Shown piece after piece: positions 28,037 through 35,909 of a DNA stretch of 64,000 nt. Both the position numbers and the translations under genes were made by a program. The notes beneath the pieces were generated by a model. It saw only the letters and a list, made by a program, of their open reading frames with translations, was not told the DNA's origin and ran no database searches. The number at the start of each line of letters is the position of its first letter. Position 1 is the first letter of the stretch. Location: the NCBI RefSeq assembly GCF_003254475.1, contig NZ_QFYQ01000001.1, positions 1,860,001-1,924,000 of the forward strand, written 5' to 3'. Source of the DNA: Phenylobacterium soli (GTDB lineage Bacteria; Pseudomonadota; Alphaproteobacteria; Caulobacterales; Caulobacteraceae).

Positions 28037-28066
28037 AAAGGCCCCGGAGCGATCCGGGGCCTTTTT
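28037..28066 (+). terminator. rpsD: Rho-independent terminator of rpsD
   Basis: AAAGGCCCCGGA (28037-28048) pairs perfectly with TCCGGGGCCTTT (28053-28064) around a GCGA loop and runs into TTT. It lies 23 bases after the rpsD stop and just before the convergent RTX gene's end. Symmetry of the A/T flanks may let it work from both sides. Confidence 0.9.
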
Positions 28067-28077
28067 CTTGTGCCCGC

Positions 28078-29262
28078 CTAGAAGACGAAGTCGCTGGCGG
28101 TCAGGCTCGTGACGTTGTGGACGACGATGTAGTCTGTGTCGCCCAACAGGACGACGGTGCTCTCCTGCGAGCCGTTGGAGTCGGCGTCGTAGGCGAAGAC
28201 CTTGCCGGCGAGGCCGCTCCAGCTGGTCGCAAAGGCGGTGAGGTCGATGACGTCGTGTTCGGCCGTGCTGCTCCCGACCCCCGAGTTGCCCATGTTGAAG
28301 TCCCAGATCGAGTCGACGCCGCCGCCCGTCCCGTAGACGAACCGGTCGTCGCCGGGTCCGCCATAGAGATCGTCCGCGCCGCCTCCGCCGTTCAGCGTGT
28401 CGGAGCCGCCGGTGACGTCGCCATACATGAGCCAGCCGTCGCCATAGAGGTTGTCCTGGCCGTCGCCGCCGTTGAGGATGTCATTTCCCCCATGTCCATC
28501 CATCTGGAAGGCGTCGCCATACATGTTGGTCGATCCGCTTCCGGTGGCCGTGAGCGTATCGTTGCCGCCGGTCCCTGGCAGGGTGTCGTCGCCGCCGCTC
28601 AGCATGTAGTCGCCGTCACCGACCATTTCGGCGTGCGATGTCGGGTCGGTGAGCTGGGCGGTCAGGACGTCGTCGCCCCCGCGCCCGTAGAGGTACTCGG
28701 CGTCCCCCACGAGATAGACGTAGCTGTATGTGCCGGTGGTGGTGGCGGTGAGGGTGTCGCTGCCGCCCTGCGCGGTGTCCCAGAGATCGTAGGCGTCGCC
28801 CACGAGGAAGCACGCCTGCTCCGAACCGCCGTCATCGCTGAGGAGCAGGTCGGCGCCGCCGCGGCTGACGCCGTCCATCCAGTCGGCATCGCCGTAGAGA
28901 TCGCTTTCCTGGCCGGCCCCGCCCGAGAGGGTGTCGCCGCCCCCGACGGCGCTGTCGTGCAGCTGGTTGGCGTCGCCGTAGAGGACGTCCGTGCCGGCGT
29001 CGCCGTGGATCAGGTCGGCGCCGCCGTGCGCGCTGCCCGACAGGGTGTTCGCGTCGCCGAAGATGGTGTCGTCGCCGTCACCGCCATAGATCTGATCCGC
29101 GCCCCCGGCGCTCTTCCTGGCGAGGATGTCGGTGTCGCCATAGATCGTGTCGTTGCCGGCCAGGCCGTTGATGATCTGGGCGCCGGGGCGCCCCTTGGCG
29201 TCGTCGCCGTAGATGAGGTCGTCGTCGATGGTGCCGTTGATCGTGGGTATCGGGCGGGCCAT
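28078..29262 (-). CDS. RTX-type calcium-binding repeat protein with YGDA modules
   Basis: The 394-residue protein is nearly all Gly/Asp-rich repeats related to hemolysin-type calcium-binding modules (GGxGxDxLYG), and would fold as a parallel beta-roll on binding Ca. Much of the N-terminal half follows a longer period of about 30-35 residues ending in (Y/F/V)GDA-x2-(L/M), for example FGDANTL, YGDANQL, YGDADWM, VGDAYDL, VGDAEYL and YGDAFQM. The C-terminal ~80 residues (DFNMGNSGVG...DVIDLTAF...LTASDFVF) resemble the type I secretion tail. ATG at 29262 was chosen because AGGAG precedes it. No type I exporter genes are in the window. Confidence 0.85.
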   Translation of the reverse strand: MARPIPTINGTIDDDLIYGDDAKGRPGAQIINGLAGNDTIYGDTDILARKSAGGADQIYGGDGDDTIFGDANTLSGSAHGGADLIHGDAGTDVLYGDANQLHDSAVGGGDTLSGGAGQESDLYGDADWMDGVSRGGADLLLSDDGGSEQACFLVGDAYDLWDTAQGGSDTLTATTTGTYSYVYLVGDAEYLYGRGGDDVLTAQLTDPTSHAEMVGDGDYMLSGGDDTLPGTGGNDTLTATGSGSTNMYGDAFQMDGHGGNDILNGGDGQDNLYGDGWLMYGDVTGGSDTLNGGGGADDLYGGPGDDRFVYGTGGGVDSIWDFNMGNSGVGSSTAEHDVIDLTAFATSWSGLAGKVFAYDADSNGSQESTVVLLGDTDYIVVHNVTSLTASDFVF

Positions 29263-29468
29263 TGAATGGTCTCCTGTCAAGGTTGGCGGAGACCGCCTGC
29301 CCCCCATGAAGTCGGCCTCACGCGCCACAGGCTCGGGCGATCGCCGGCGTCGGGTTTGATCTCGCGCAACCGCGCCATCCCTCAGTTCGGCCAGATCGCC
29401 CGTCCGCCTACTCATTGTGGGCGCGCCGGCCGCGCGCCTCGCGCATGGCGTGCGGGCGGTGAAAAATC

Positions 29469-29492
29469 GCCCCGGCCCGCGCCGGGGCCTTT
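29469..29492. terminator. Terminator-like hairpin without an obvious upstream gene
   Basis: GCCCCGGC (29469-29476) and GCCGGGGC (29481-29488) form a perfect 8 bp stem around CCGC. The hairpin is preceded by GAAAAAT and followed by CTTT, so it looks like an intrinsic terminator from either side, strongest on the minus strand (T5). A second copy of CCCCGGCCCGCGCC begins at 29493. No plus-strand gene ends before it and no minus-strand gene ends just after it. Confidence 0.5.
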
Positions 29493-29524
29493 CCCCGGCC
29501 CGCGCCCTGTGGCGGAGTGGGACG

Positions 29525-29902
29525 ATGAACCGGCGTGTCTTCCTGATCGCGGCGCTCGCCCTGGCCGGCTGCGCCTCCCTGCCGCCGCCGAAGATCCAGG
29601 CTCCGCCCGGTTCGGCGCTGCAGGAACTCGAGCCGCTCTACCTCGCCCTCGCCGGCCGCGACGCCCTGACCATCCAGGTCTCCTCCAACGGCTGCACGGC
29701 CAAGGAGGACTTCGCCTTCTACGTGGAGCCGAGGGGTGAGGCCGTGACCCTCGCCTTCGGCCGCAAGCGGATCGACACCTGCAAGTCGTTCGCCATGGGC
29801 CGGCAGGAGCTCACCTTCAGCTGGGCCGAGCTTGGCCTGAAGCCGCGGACGCCGGTCTTCCTATTGAACCCGCTGGTCCCCTGGACCGGGCCCGGAGCGT
29901 GA
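29525..29902 (+). CDS. Small lipoprotein of unknown function
   Basis: The 125-residue protein has a lipoprotein signal peptide, MNRRVFLIAALALAGCASLP, with lipobox L-A-G-C, so Cys16 would be lipidated. The mature part is a small beta-rich domain containing two more cysteines (NGCTAKEDFAFYVEP and RIDTCKSF), which could form a disulfide in the periplasm. I do not recognise the family. The frame is open to 29417, but only the ATG at 29525 gives a signal peptide. The 3' end overlaps the convergent mechanosensitive channel gene by 42 bases. Confidence 0.75.
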   Translation: MNRRVFLIAALALAGCASLPPPKIQAPPGSALQELEPLYLALAGRDALTIQVSSNGCTAKEDFAFYVEPRGEAVTLAFGRKRIDTCKSFAMGRQELTFSWAELGLKPRTPVFLLNPLVPWTGPGA

Positions 29903-30994
29903 GCGGATCGCCTCGGCCTGCTCGGGGCTGAACTCCACGCCGACGCGGTGGACGGCCTCGGGAAACTCCAGACGGATCCAGTCGAGCACCTTCTCGCGCA
30001 CCTCGCAGCGCAGGTCGAACAGCTGGTCGGGCGTGGCGGCGCTGACAAGGCCACGGACCTCGACGACGTTCTCGCGGGCGTCGGTGACCTGCAGCCTGGC
30101 CACATTGCCGTCCCAGAGGGGGGAGGCCTTCACCACCTCCTCGAACCGTTCGCGCACCGGCCCGATCGGCAGACGGTAGTCGAGCAGGAAGGTCACGCCG
30201 CCCTGCCGGTCCGCCGACTCCCGCGTCCAGTTCTGGAACGGTTGATCGAGGAAGTACTTCAGCGGCACGATCATCCGCCGGTCGTCCCAGAGGCGGATCA
30301 CCACATAGGTGGCGTTGATCTCCTCGACCCGGCCGTACTCGTTCTGGATGAAGACGCCGTCGTCGATGCGGATCGGCTGGGTGAGGGCGATCTGCACCCC
30401 GGCGATGAGGTTGGACAGCACCGGCTGCAGGGCGAGACCGACGATGATGCCGGCCGCCCCGCCGGCCGCCAGCAGGCTGACGCCCACCTGGCGCACGGCC
30501 GGGATGGTCATCAGGGCCATGGCGGCGGTCAGCACCACCACCAGGGTCGCGAGCGCCCGGCGCAGGATGCGGATCTGCGTCAGGTGCTTGCGGGCCAAGA
30601 GGTTGTCGGTCTCGTCGACGCGGTAGCGCCGCATGTAGATCGCCGCGCCGATGTCAAGGGCGGTCAGCACCACCCAGCCCACCAGCACGATGAAAGCGAT
30701 CAGCAGGCCGTGCTGGATGGTGGCGCCCTGGCTGGGCGGGAAGGGCGCGGCGTGCACCGACCAGCTCAGGGCGAAGATGATCAGCGCGAGGCGTCCCGGG
30801 CCCCGGGTGCGCACCAGGAGCGAGCGCCAGAAGATGTTCTTCTCGCCGACGGTGCGGCGCACTGCGCGCACGATGCCGCCATAGACGAGCTGGACCAGGC
30901 CCAGCGCGACGGCCGCGACGGCGACGCTGAGAGTCCAGGGCGGCGCCCAGGCAAGGTGCGCCTGGAGGCCGTTGATGAGGTCTTGGAGGGTCAC
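29861..30994 (-). CDS. MscS-family mechanosensitive ion channel
   Basis: The 377-residue inner-membrane protein has about four hydrophobic segments and the MscS pore helix (VSLLAAGGAAGIIVGLALQPVLSNLIAGVQIALTQP), followed by the beta domain GDxV-like IRIDDGVFIQNEYGRVEEINATYVVIRLWDDRRMIVPLKYF. It opens on membrane tension to release solutes after hypo-osmotic shock. The start is GTG at 30994. The extra N-terminal helices place it with larger YnaI/YbdG-like members rather than the minimal MscS. It converges on the lipoprotein gene with a 42-base overlap. Confidence 0.92.
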   Translation of the reverse strand: MTLQDLINGLQAHLAWAPPWTLSVAVAAVALGLVQLVYGGIVRAVRRTVGEKNIFWRSLLVRTRGPGRLALIIFALSWSVHAAPFPPSQGATIQHGLLIAFIVLVGWVVLTALDIGAAIYMRRYRVDETDNLLARKHLTQIRILRRALATLVVVLTAAMALMTIPAVRQVGVSLLAAGGAAGIIVGLALQPVLSNLIAGVQIALTQPIRIDDGVFIQNEYGRVEEINATYVVIRLWDDRRMIVPLKYFLDQPFQNWTRESADRQGGVTFLLDYRLPIGPVRERFEEVVKASPLWDGNVARLQVTDARENVVEVRGLVSAATPDQLFDLRCEVREKVLDWIRLEFPEAVHRVGVEFSPEQAEAIRSRSGPGPGDQRVQ

Positions 30995-31062
30995 AATCAG
31001 CAGTTTTGGTGGAAGCTGCAGCTCAAACCACCCGCCTGCCCTCTTGGTTCACGCCTCGGAGG

Positions 31063-31482
31063 TCAGATGAACATCTCGACCATGTGGCGCGGCACGCGCT
31101 TGGGACGCCCCGTGGCCTTCTCGACCAGGCACCAGACTGTGCGCACCTGGGCGCACATGGCGCCGTCCGGCCCGTCGATGCGCACGAAGCGGTCGAAGCG
31201 CGGGCCCTCGGTGTTGTCGGAGACCCAGGTCCGCGCCTGGGCGGTCTCGGCCGGCAGCAGCGGGCGGCGGTAATCGACCTCGTGGCGCAGCGCCACCCAC
31301 GCGAAGTCCGCCTGGTCTTGCGCCAGCGCGCGCGAGCGCCAGTGGGCGATTGCCAGCTGCTGGGCCCAGTCGAGATAGACCACGTTGTTCACATGACCAT
31401 TCTCGTCGATGTCGGCAGGCTTGGGCGTGAAGGTCGTCTCGAAGACCTGACGCCCCTCCGGCGGCTCTAGAAGACGGCTCAA
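31063..31482 (-). CDS. Acyl-CoA thioesterase, 4HBT (hotdog-fold) family
   Basis: The 139-residue hotdog-fold enzyme hydrolyses an acyl-CoA thioester. The catalytic-loop signature DIDENGHVNNVVYLDWAQ contains the conserved Asp/Asn-His and Tyr of 4-hydroxybenzoyl-CoA thioesterases, and the size is standard. The start is TTG at 31482, whose bases overlap the grxD stop as TTGA, suggesting re-initiation by ribosomes finishing grxD. No ATG is available nearby in frame. The natural acyl group is unknown. Confidence 0.85.
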   Translation of the reverse strand: MSRLLEPPEGRQVFETTFTPKPADIDENGHVNNVVYLDWAQQLAIAHWRSRALAQDQADFAWVALRHEVDYRRPLLPAETAQARTWVSDNTEGPRFDRFVRIDGPDGAMCAQVRTVWCLVEKATGRPKRVPRHMVEMFI

Positions 31483-31823
31483 GCCGCCAGCACGCCTTGC
31501 TCTTCCAGGAACGGCTTGAGTTCGCCGGTCGAGAACATCTCGCGGACGATGTCGGCGCCGCCGACGAACTCGCCCTTCACATAGAGCTGCGGGATGGTCG
31601 GCCAGTCGGAATAGCTCTTGATCCCCTCGCGGATCGCCTCGGACTGCAGCACGTCGACGCCGACGTACTCGACGCCGAGATGGTCGAGGATCTGCACCAC
31701 CACGCCCGAAAAGCCGCAGCGCGGCTGGTCCGGCTCGCCCTTCATGAACAGGACGACGGGGTTCTCGGTCACGGCCTGGCGGATGAAGTCGTGGACGGGG
31801 TTGGCGGTCGCAGCGTCGGTCAT
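31479..31823 (-). CDS. grxD: Monothiol glutaredoxin (Grx4/GrxD type)
   Basis: The 114-residue monothiol glutaredoxin carries the CGFS active site (QPRCGFSGVVVQIL) and the KGEPDQPRC lysine and WPTIPQLYVKGEFVGGADIV glutathione-binding segments. Proteins of this class bind and transfer [2Fe-2S] clusters together with BolA partners. A bolA gene lies directly upstream on the same strand, 99 bases away, which matches the usual Grx4-BolA pairing in iron homeostasis. The stop overlaps the thioesterase start. Confidence 0.95.
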   Translation of the reverse strand: MTDAATANPVHDFIRQAVTENPVVLFMKGEPDQPRCGFSGVVVQILDHLGVEYVGVDVLQSEAIREGIKSYSDWPTIPQLYVKGEFVGGADIVREMFSTGELKPFLEEQGVLAA

Positions 31824-31922
31824 GGGTCGCCCTTTCGGCGGGAACTTTCAGGCCAAGAGCTAGGGAGCGGCGCCCCCTGGGTCAAGCGCGCCATCTGGAC
31901 GCGCGTGGACGGGCGTGTGGGC

Positions 31923-32156
31923 TCAGGCGGGGGCGGAGGTCTCCAGCGCGAGGGCGTGCAGCTCTCCGCCGACGCGTCCCTTGAGGGCGGCATAGACAAG
32001 CTGGTGCTGTTTCACCCGCGGCAGGCCCTTGAACGCGGGCGAGACGATGCGGGCCTTGTAGTGGTCGCCGTCGCCGGCGAGGTCCTGGACCTCGATCTGG
32101 GCGTCGGGGAAGCCTTCGCGGAGGGCGGCTTCCAGGGCTTCGATGGGCATGGGCAT
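31923..32156 (-). CDS. BolA family protein
   Basis: The 77-residue protein has the BolA fold and its signature: EVQDLAGDGDHYKARIVSPAFKGLPRVKQHQLVYAAL, with the conserved His in the helix-turn (KQHQLVY) that helps ligate a [2Fe-2S] cluster shared with a monothiol glutaredoxin. The short length resembles BolA2/IbaG-type proteins. It is upstream of grxD in the same direction, so the two partners are probably expressed together. Confidence 0.93.
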   Translation of the reverse strand: MPMPIEALEAALREGFPDAQIEVQDLAGDGDHYKARIVSPAFKGLPRVKQHQLVYAALKGRVGGELHALALETSAPA

Positions 32157-32174
32157 GGGGGCGCTATACGCCCG

Positions 32175-32801
32175 TCATTCCCCGGCGAACAAGAGGCCGA
32201 GGCCAAAGCCGCCCATCAGCACCGCCGCGGCGCGGTCGAGCGGGCGCTGGGCGCGGGCGTAGGCGGCCGCCGCGCGGCGCGCCGAGAACAGGAAGGCCAT
32301 GGCCACCTGCCAGAGCTGGCAGGTGACGACCACGATGACCACCGCCGCGGCGTGGACCCAGAGCGGGGTGTTCGGCCCCACATAGGCCGAGAAGATCGAG
32401 GCGAAGTAGAGCACCGACTTCGGGTTGGTCATGTTGATCGCGAAGCCCTGCCAGAAGGCCGGCCCGAAGCGCGTGCCGCCCACCGCCTCGCTCTCGACGC
32501 CTGGCCCTTCCGGCCGGGCGCGCCAGATGGCGATCGCGAACCAGAGCAGGTAGAGCCCGCCGCCGATGCGCAGGAACTTGTAGAGCCAGGGCGCGGCCGC
32601 GAGCAGGGCCGCCAGGCCAAGCGCCGCGGCGGCGCACCAGACGATGCAGGAGAGGGTGGTCCCCAGGCCGGCCGCCATGGCCACGGCGCGGCCGCGCCGC
32701 ATGCCGAGCCGCATCAGCATGAAGTTGTTCGGTCCGGGGATCGCGCAGGTGGCGACGGTGACCAGGAACAGGGTGGCCAGGGAGAGGAGGTGGGCGTTCA
32801 T
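32175..32801 (-). CDS. LysE/RhtB family amino acid exporter
   Basis: The 208-residue inner-membrane protein has about six hydrophobic helices and the family's N-terminal signature CAIPGPNNFMLMRLGMRRGRAVAMAAGLGTTLSC, plus the central INMTNPKSVLYFASIF. Members export amino acids such as lysine, homoserine or threonine by proton antiport; the substrate is not predictable. It lies 18 bases upstream of bolA and on the same strand, and may be the first gene of the LysE-BolA-GrxD-thioesterase transcript. Confidence 0.9.
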   Translation of the reverse strand: MNAHLLSLATLFLVTVATCAIPGPNNFMLMRLGMRRGRAVAMAAGLGTTLSCIVWCAAAALGLAALLAAAPWLYKFLRIGGGLYLLWFAIAIWRARPEGPGVESEAVGGTRFGPAFWQGFAINMTNPKSVLYFASIFSAYVGPNTPLWVHAAAVVIVVVTCQLWQVAMAFLFSARRAAAAYARAQRPLDRAAAVLMGGFGLGLLFAGE

Positions 32802-32818
32802 GCGCCCTATGTAGCGGA

Positions 32819-32847
32819 GCCCTGCTGACAGCGCGTGTCAGCAGGGC
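32819..32847. terminator. Strong hairpin between hydrolase and LysE genes
   Basis: GCCCTGCTGACA (32819-32830) pairs perfectly with TGTCAGCAGGGC (32836-32847) around a 5-base loop. It lies 9 bases beyond the end of the beta-lactamase-fold gene on the minus strand and 17 bases before the LysE start. No T-tract follows on either strand, so it may end transcription weakly or stabilise the mRNA end. Confidence 0.5.
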
Positions 32848-32856
32848 CACACGCTG

Positions 32857-34089
32857 TCAGTCGATGATGCTGGAGTAGACGATGCTCTTCAGCTGGCCGC
32901 GGAAGTTGAAGGTCCCCGACGGCATCAGCTGGGTCATGAACACCACCGACAGGTCTTCCTTGGGATCGACCCAGAAGATGGTCGAGGCGGCGCCGCCCCA
33001 GTAGTAGTCGCCGGCGCCGAGGGTCCCGGTCTGCACCTGGCCCTTGGTCGAGGCGAAGCCCAGGCCGAAACCGACGCCCTCGTTGGCCGTCTCGGAGAAG
33101 GAGCCGAGCGCGGTCTGCGTCAGGTCCTTGTCGTCCGGCAGGTGGTTCATGTGCATCAGCTCGATGGTCCGCGGGCCCAGCACCCGGTGGCCGTCGAGCT
33201 CGCCGCCCCGGCGCAGCATCTCGCAGAAGCGCATGTAGTCGGCGCTCGTGCCGGTGAGGCCGCCGCCGCCGGACTTGAAGCCGGGCTCCTTGGTGAAGTC
33301 GCTGGTCTGCGGATCGTCGATCAGCTTGAGCTTCTTGTCCGGGCCGCGCTGATAGTTGGCGGCGAAGCGCTCGACCTTCTCCGGTGCGACCTGGAAGGCG
33401 GTGTCGGTCATGCCGAGCGGCTCGAAGATGGTCTCCTGCAGGTACTGGGCGAACGGCTTGCCCGAGATGATCTCGACGAGGGCGCCGCAGACGTCGGTCG
33501 CCAGCGAGTACATCCAGGCCGTACCCGGCTGGTAGCGCAGCGGCACCTGGCCGAGCTTGTCCATGAACTGCTGCATGGTGTCGGCCCCGCCCACCGAGCG
33601 GACCTTCAGCTCGCGGTAGATACGGTCGATGGGGTGCTGGATGCCCACGCCCGGCAGCCCGCCGCCGTAGGTCAGGCCAGCCATGTGCGAGAGCACGTCG
33701 CGGAAGCTCACGGGCCGGTGCGCCGGCTCGGTCTGCATCATGTCGCCTTCGCCGGAGCTCCAGACCCGATGCTCCTTCCACGAGGGCACGAAGCGGCTCA
33801 CCGGGTCGTTCAGCTGGAAATAGCCCTGCTCGTAGAGGGTCATCAGCGCGACCGAGGTGATCGGCTTGGTCATCGAATAGATGCGGTAGATGGTGTCGTC
33901 CTGGGTGGGCTTGGCCCGCTCCAGGTCCATCATCCCGAAGTTCTTGAAATAGGCGAGATGGCCGTGGCGGGCGACGCTCACCTGACAGCCGGCGATCTTG
34001 CCCTTCTGGATGTAGTTCCGCTCGAGATGGTCGCCGATGCGCTCCAGGCGCTTCGCGTCCAGGCCCGTCCACTGCGACTGGGCGTCCAT
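32857..34089 (-). CDS. Beta-lactamase class C-fold serine hydrolase (EstB-like esterase)
   Basis: The 410-residue enzyme has the class C/DD-peptidase S-x-x-K motif as S72-M-T-K75 (YRIYSMTKPITS) and the Tyr motif in WMYSLATD. A late GGAASTIFW segment corresponds to the K-T-G-like position, where HxG/WGG replaces KTG as in EstB-type esterases. No signal peptide is visible, so it is likely cytoplasmic and acts on esters rather than beta-lactam antibiotics. ATG at 34089 has GGGAGGA upstream; the frame is open 16 codons further without a better site. Confidence 0.88.
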   Translation of the reverse strand: MDAQSQWTGLDAKRLERIGDHLERNYIQKGKIAGCQVSVARHGHLAYFKNFGMMDLERAKPTQDDTIYRIYSMTKPITSVALMTLYEQGYFQLNDPVSRFVPSWKEHRVWSSGEGDMMQTEPAHRPVSFRDVLSHMAGLTYGGGLPGVGIQHPIDRIYRELKVRSVGGADTMQQFMDKLGQVPLRYQPGTAWMYSLATDVCGALVEIISGKPFAQYLQETIFEPLGMTDTAFQVAPEKVERFAANYQRGPDKKLKLIDDPQTSDFTKEPGFKSGGGGLTGTSADYMRFCEMLRRGGELDGHRVLGPRTIELMHMNHLPDDKDLTQTALGSFSETANEGVGFGLGFASTKGQVQTGTLGAGDYYWGGAASTIFWVDPKEDLSVVFMTQLMPSGTFNFRGQLKSIVYSSIID

Positions 34090-34181
34090 GAAATATCCTC
34101 CCTGAAAATGACATTCGCTGTAATTGGCCGTCATCATGGGCGCCGAAGGGCGCTGAAGCCAATACCGAACGGAGGGGACGC

Positions 34182-34661
34182 GTGGAGGAACTGGAAGCGC
34201 TGGCGGCGGAGATCGGTGAGCGCCTGAAGGATCGCGGCGAGACGATTTCCGTGGCGGAGAGCTCGTCCGGCGGCCTGATCTCGGCGGCGCTGCTCAGCGT
34301 GCCGGGCGCATCGAAATATTTCCTGGGCGGTGCGGTGGTGTACACGGCCAAGGCCCGTGTGCTGCTGATGGACCTGCCGCGCGAGGCGGTGGAGGGCATG
34401 CGCTCGGCCAGCGAGCCCTACGCCCTGCTCCTGGCGCGCACGGCGCGCGAGCGGTTCGGCGCCACTTGGGGGATCAGCGAGACCGGCGCGGCCGGACCGA
34501 CCGGCAACCCCTACGGCGACGCGGCCGGGCACACCTGCGTCGCCATCTCGGGTCCCGTCGAGGCGGCGATCACCATCGAGACCGGCGAGACCGACCGGGC
34601 CGGCAACATGCGCGCCTTCGCGGCCGCGGCCATGGAGATGCTGAAGCGGGCGCTCGCCTAG
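34182..34661 (+). CDS. CinA-domain protein, nicotinamide-nucleotide amidohydrolase type
   Basis: The 159-residue protein is the stand-alone C-terminal domain of CinA (PncC type), which deamidates NMN to nicotinic acid mononucleotide for NAD recycling. The signature is ETISVAESSSGGLISAALLSVPGASKYFLGGAVVYT, where AESSSGG replaces the usual AESCTGG; the catalytic Ser is kept but the Cys-Thr pair is Ser-Ser. GISETGAAGPTG is also conserved. The start is GTG at 34182 behind GGAGGGG. The gene overlaps the convergent GFA gene by 4 bases. Confidence 0.88.
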   Translation: MEELEALAAEIGERLKDRGETISVAESSSGGLISAALLSVPGASKYFLGGAVVYTAKARVLLMDLPREAVEGMRSASEPYALLLARTARERFGATWGISETGAAGPTGNPYGDAAGHTCVAISGPVEAAITIETGETDRAGNMRAFAAAAMEMLKRALA

Positions 34662-35131
34662 GCCGGCTCGAACCGCGGGGCGGTCGCGGCCCATTCGCGG
34701 CCCAGGCGGACGAAGTCGAAATCCTCGGGCGCGACCGCGCGCACGCCGGGGATCACCGCCCAGGGGATGGCGCTCTCGACCCAGGTCTGGGCGACGGGCC
34801 GCACCCAGCTCGCGTCGTCCAGCGTGCCGGCGCGCAGGCTCATGTAGTCGGCCGTCTTGGGATTGACCGCGAACACCCGCAGCCGGCAGTGCGGGCACAT
34901 GTTGTGGTCGATCGCCAGGCCGGACGGATTGGCCAGTCGCACCACCTCGGGCTCGCCGCTCACCGTCACGTCGGCGGAGCGCACCACCACCGTCAGCCCG
35001 AACGCCGAGCCCGAGCGGGTCTGGCAGTCATGGCAGTGGCAGGCGTAGGCCAGCAGCGGGGCCGCGTTCAGCGAATAGCGGATCGCTCCGCAGTAGCATC
35101 CGCCGGTCTGCGGCAGGCTGACGACGTCCAT
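34658..35131 (-). CDS. GFA/CENP-V family zinc protein
   Basis: The 157-residue protein has the GFA fold cysteine pattern: GGCYCGAIRY, CHCHDCQTRSGSAFG and CPHCRLRVF, which bind two zinc ions. The family includes Paracoccus Gfa, once thought to speed glutathione-formaldehyde adduct formation, and many members of unknown role. The C-terminus (MSLRAGTLDDASWVRPVAQTWVESAIPWA) is typical. ATG at 35131 begins just before the conserved domain; the open frame extends 12 codons further left without a ribosome site. Confidence 0.9.
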   Translation of the reverse strand: MDVVSLPQTGGCYCGAIRYSLNAAPLLAYACHCHDCQTRSGSAFGLTVVVRSADVTVSGEPEVVRLANPSGLAIDHNMCPHCRLRVFAVNPKTADYMSLRAGTLDDASWVRPVAQTWVESAIPWAVIPGVRAVAPEDFDFVRLGREWAATAPRFEPA

Positions 35132-35197
35132 CGGCGTGCTCCCCCCAAGAAGCCCTCTGCCGACCAAGATGGGGGCGCAAGCTTCAGCTTGCGAGGG

Positions 35198-35410
35198 TCA
35201 GCGGCTGCGCAGGAAGGCGAGGGCCGCCAGCCGGCAGGCCGAGGCCAGGCCGCTGTCCCCGCGGGCGTCGTCGATGCGCCCGATCAGCCCCGCCAGGCTC
35301 GCGCCCTCGGCGGCGGCCATCTCGTCGAGCACCGCCCAGAACTCCGGCTCGAGGGCGATGGAGGTCGCGTGGCCCGAGAGCAGGACCGATCGTTTGCGAA
35401 GGCCCGGCAA
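35198..35410 (-). CDS. Ribbon-helix-helix domain protein (RHH_4 type)
   Basis: The 70-residue protein matches the small alphaproteobacterial RHH_4 family: LRKRSVLLSGHATSIALEPEFWAVLDEMAAAEGASLAGLIGRIDDARG, in which the beta strand SVLLSGHATSIAL precedes two helices. It may bind DNA as a dimer, but no target is known. The start is probably the TTG at 35410, giving MPGLRKRSV. The stop of the DUF4169 gene lies 4 bases upstream, so the two small genes are likely translated from one message. Confidence 0.85.
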   Translation of the reverse strand: MPGLRKRSVLLSGHATSIALEPEFWAVLDEMAAAEGASLAGLIGRIDDARGDSGLASACRLAALAFLRSR

Positions 35411-35413
35411 AGG

Positions 35414-35590
35414 TCAGTCGTCCCGCTTCGCCTGGTCATGCGCCCGGCGCGCGCGCTCGGCCTCGAGCTTTGACACCTGCTTCTCTAGCTTGCTGCGGCC
35501 GAACTTCACCCGGTTCTCGGCGGCCTTGGTCCTGGCCTCGGCTGCCGCCTTCGCCTTGCGCGCCTTGTTCAGGTTGATCAGTTCGACCAT
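35414..35590 (-). CDS. DUF4169 family small basic protein
   Basis: The 58-residue protein is a charged helix starting MVELINLNKARKAKAAAEAR, the signature of DUF4169, and running on as Lys/Arg/Glu-rich sequence to RAHDQAKRDD. Function is unknown. The gene pairs with the RHH_4 gene, an arrangement recurrent in Caulobacterales and Rhizobiales. ATG at 35590 gives the conserved start; the frame continues 21 codons upstream without similarity. Confidence 0.85.
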   Translation of the reverse strand: MVELINLNKARKAKAAAEARTKAAENRVKFGRSKLEKQVSKLEAERARRAHDQAKRDD

Positions 35591-35664
35591 GGCGACCTCT
35601 TCGCGGGCGAAACCTGGGCCCAGCGCGGCGGGTTGTTCGGGCTCAGCATCCAAGGAGACGAAGC

Positions 35665-35901
35665 ATGATTCAATCTTCGCAAATCCGCGAGCACATGGAA
35701 GTGGTTGGCTCGGACGGTGGCCACGTGGGCCGCGTCGACCATGTCATGGGCGACGAGATCGAGCTGTCCAAGATGGACCTCGCCGCCGGCTTCAAGCACC
35801 ACATGATCCCGATGAGCTGGATCGACCGTATCGACGGCGACAAGGTCTGCCTGAACATGACCAAGGACGCCGCCAAGGACGCCTGGCGCGAAAAGCACTG
35901 A
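35665..35901 (+). CDS. DUF2171 family small protein
   Basis: The 78-residue protein has the DUF2171 (PRC-barrel-like) pattern: IREHMEVVGSDGGHVGRVDHVMGDEIELSKMD, then HHMIPMSWIDRID. The GSDGGHVGRVD turn is the beta-barrel hallmark. Function is unknown; PRC-barrel relatives occur in ribosome assembly and stress proteins. The ATG at 35665 has GGAGA upstream (aaggagacgaagc). It stands between the DUF4169 and aspartate aminotransferase genes with its own promoter region. Confidence 0.85.
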   Translation: MIQSSQIREHMEVVGSDGGHVGRVDHVMGDEIELSKMDLAAGFKHHMIPMSWIDRIDGDKVCLNMTKDAAKDAWREKH

Positions 35902-35909
35902 GGCTAGTT

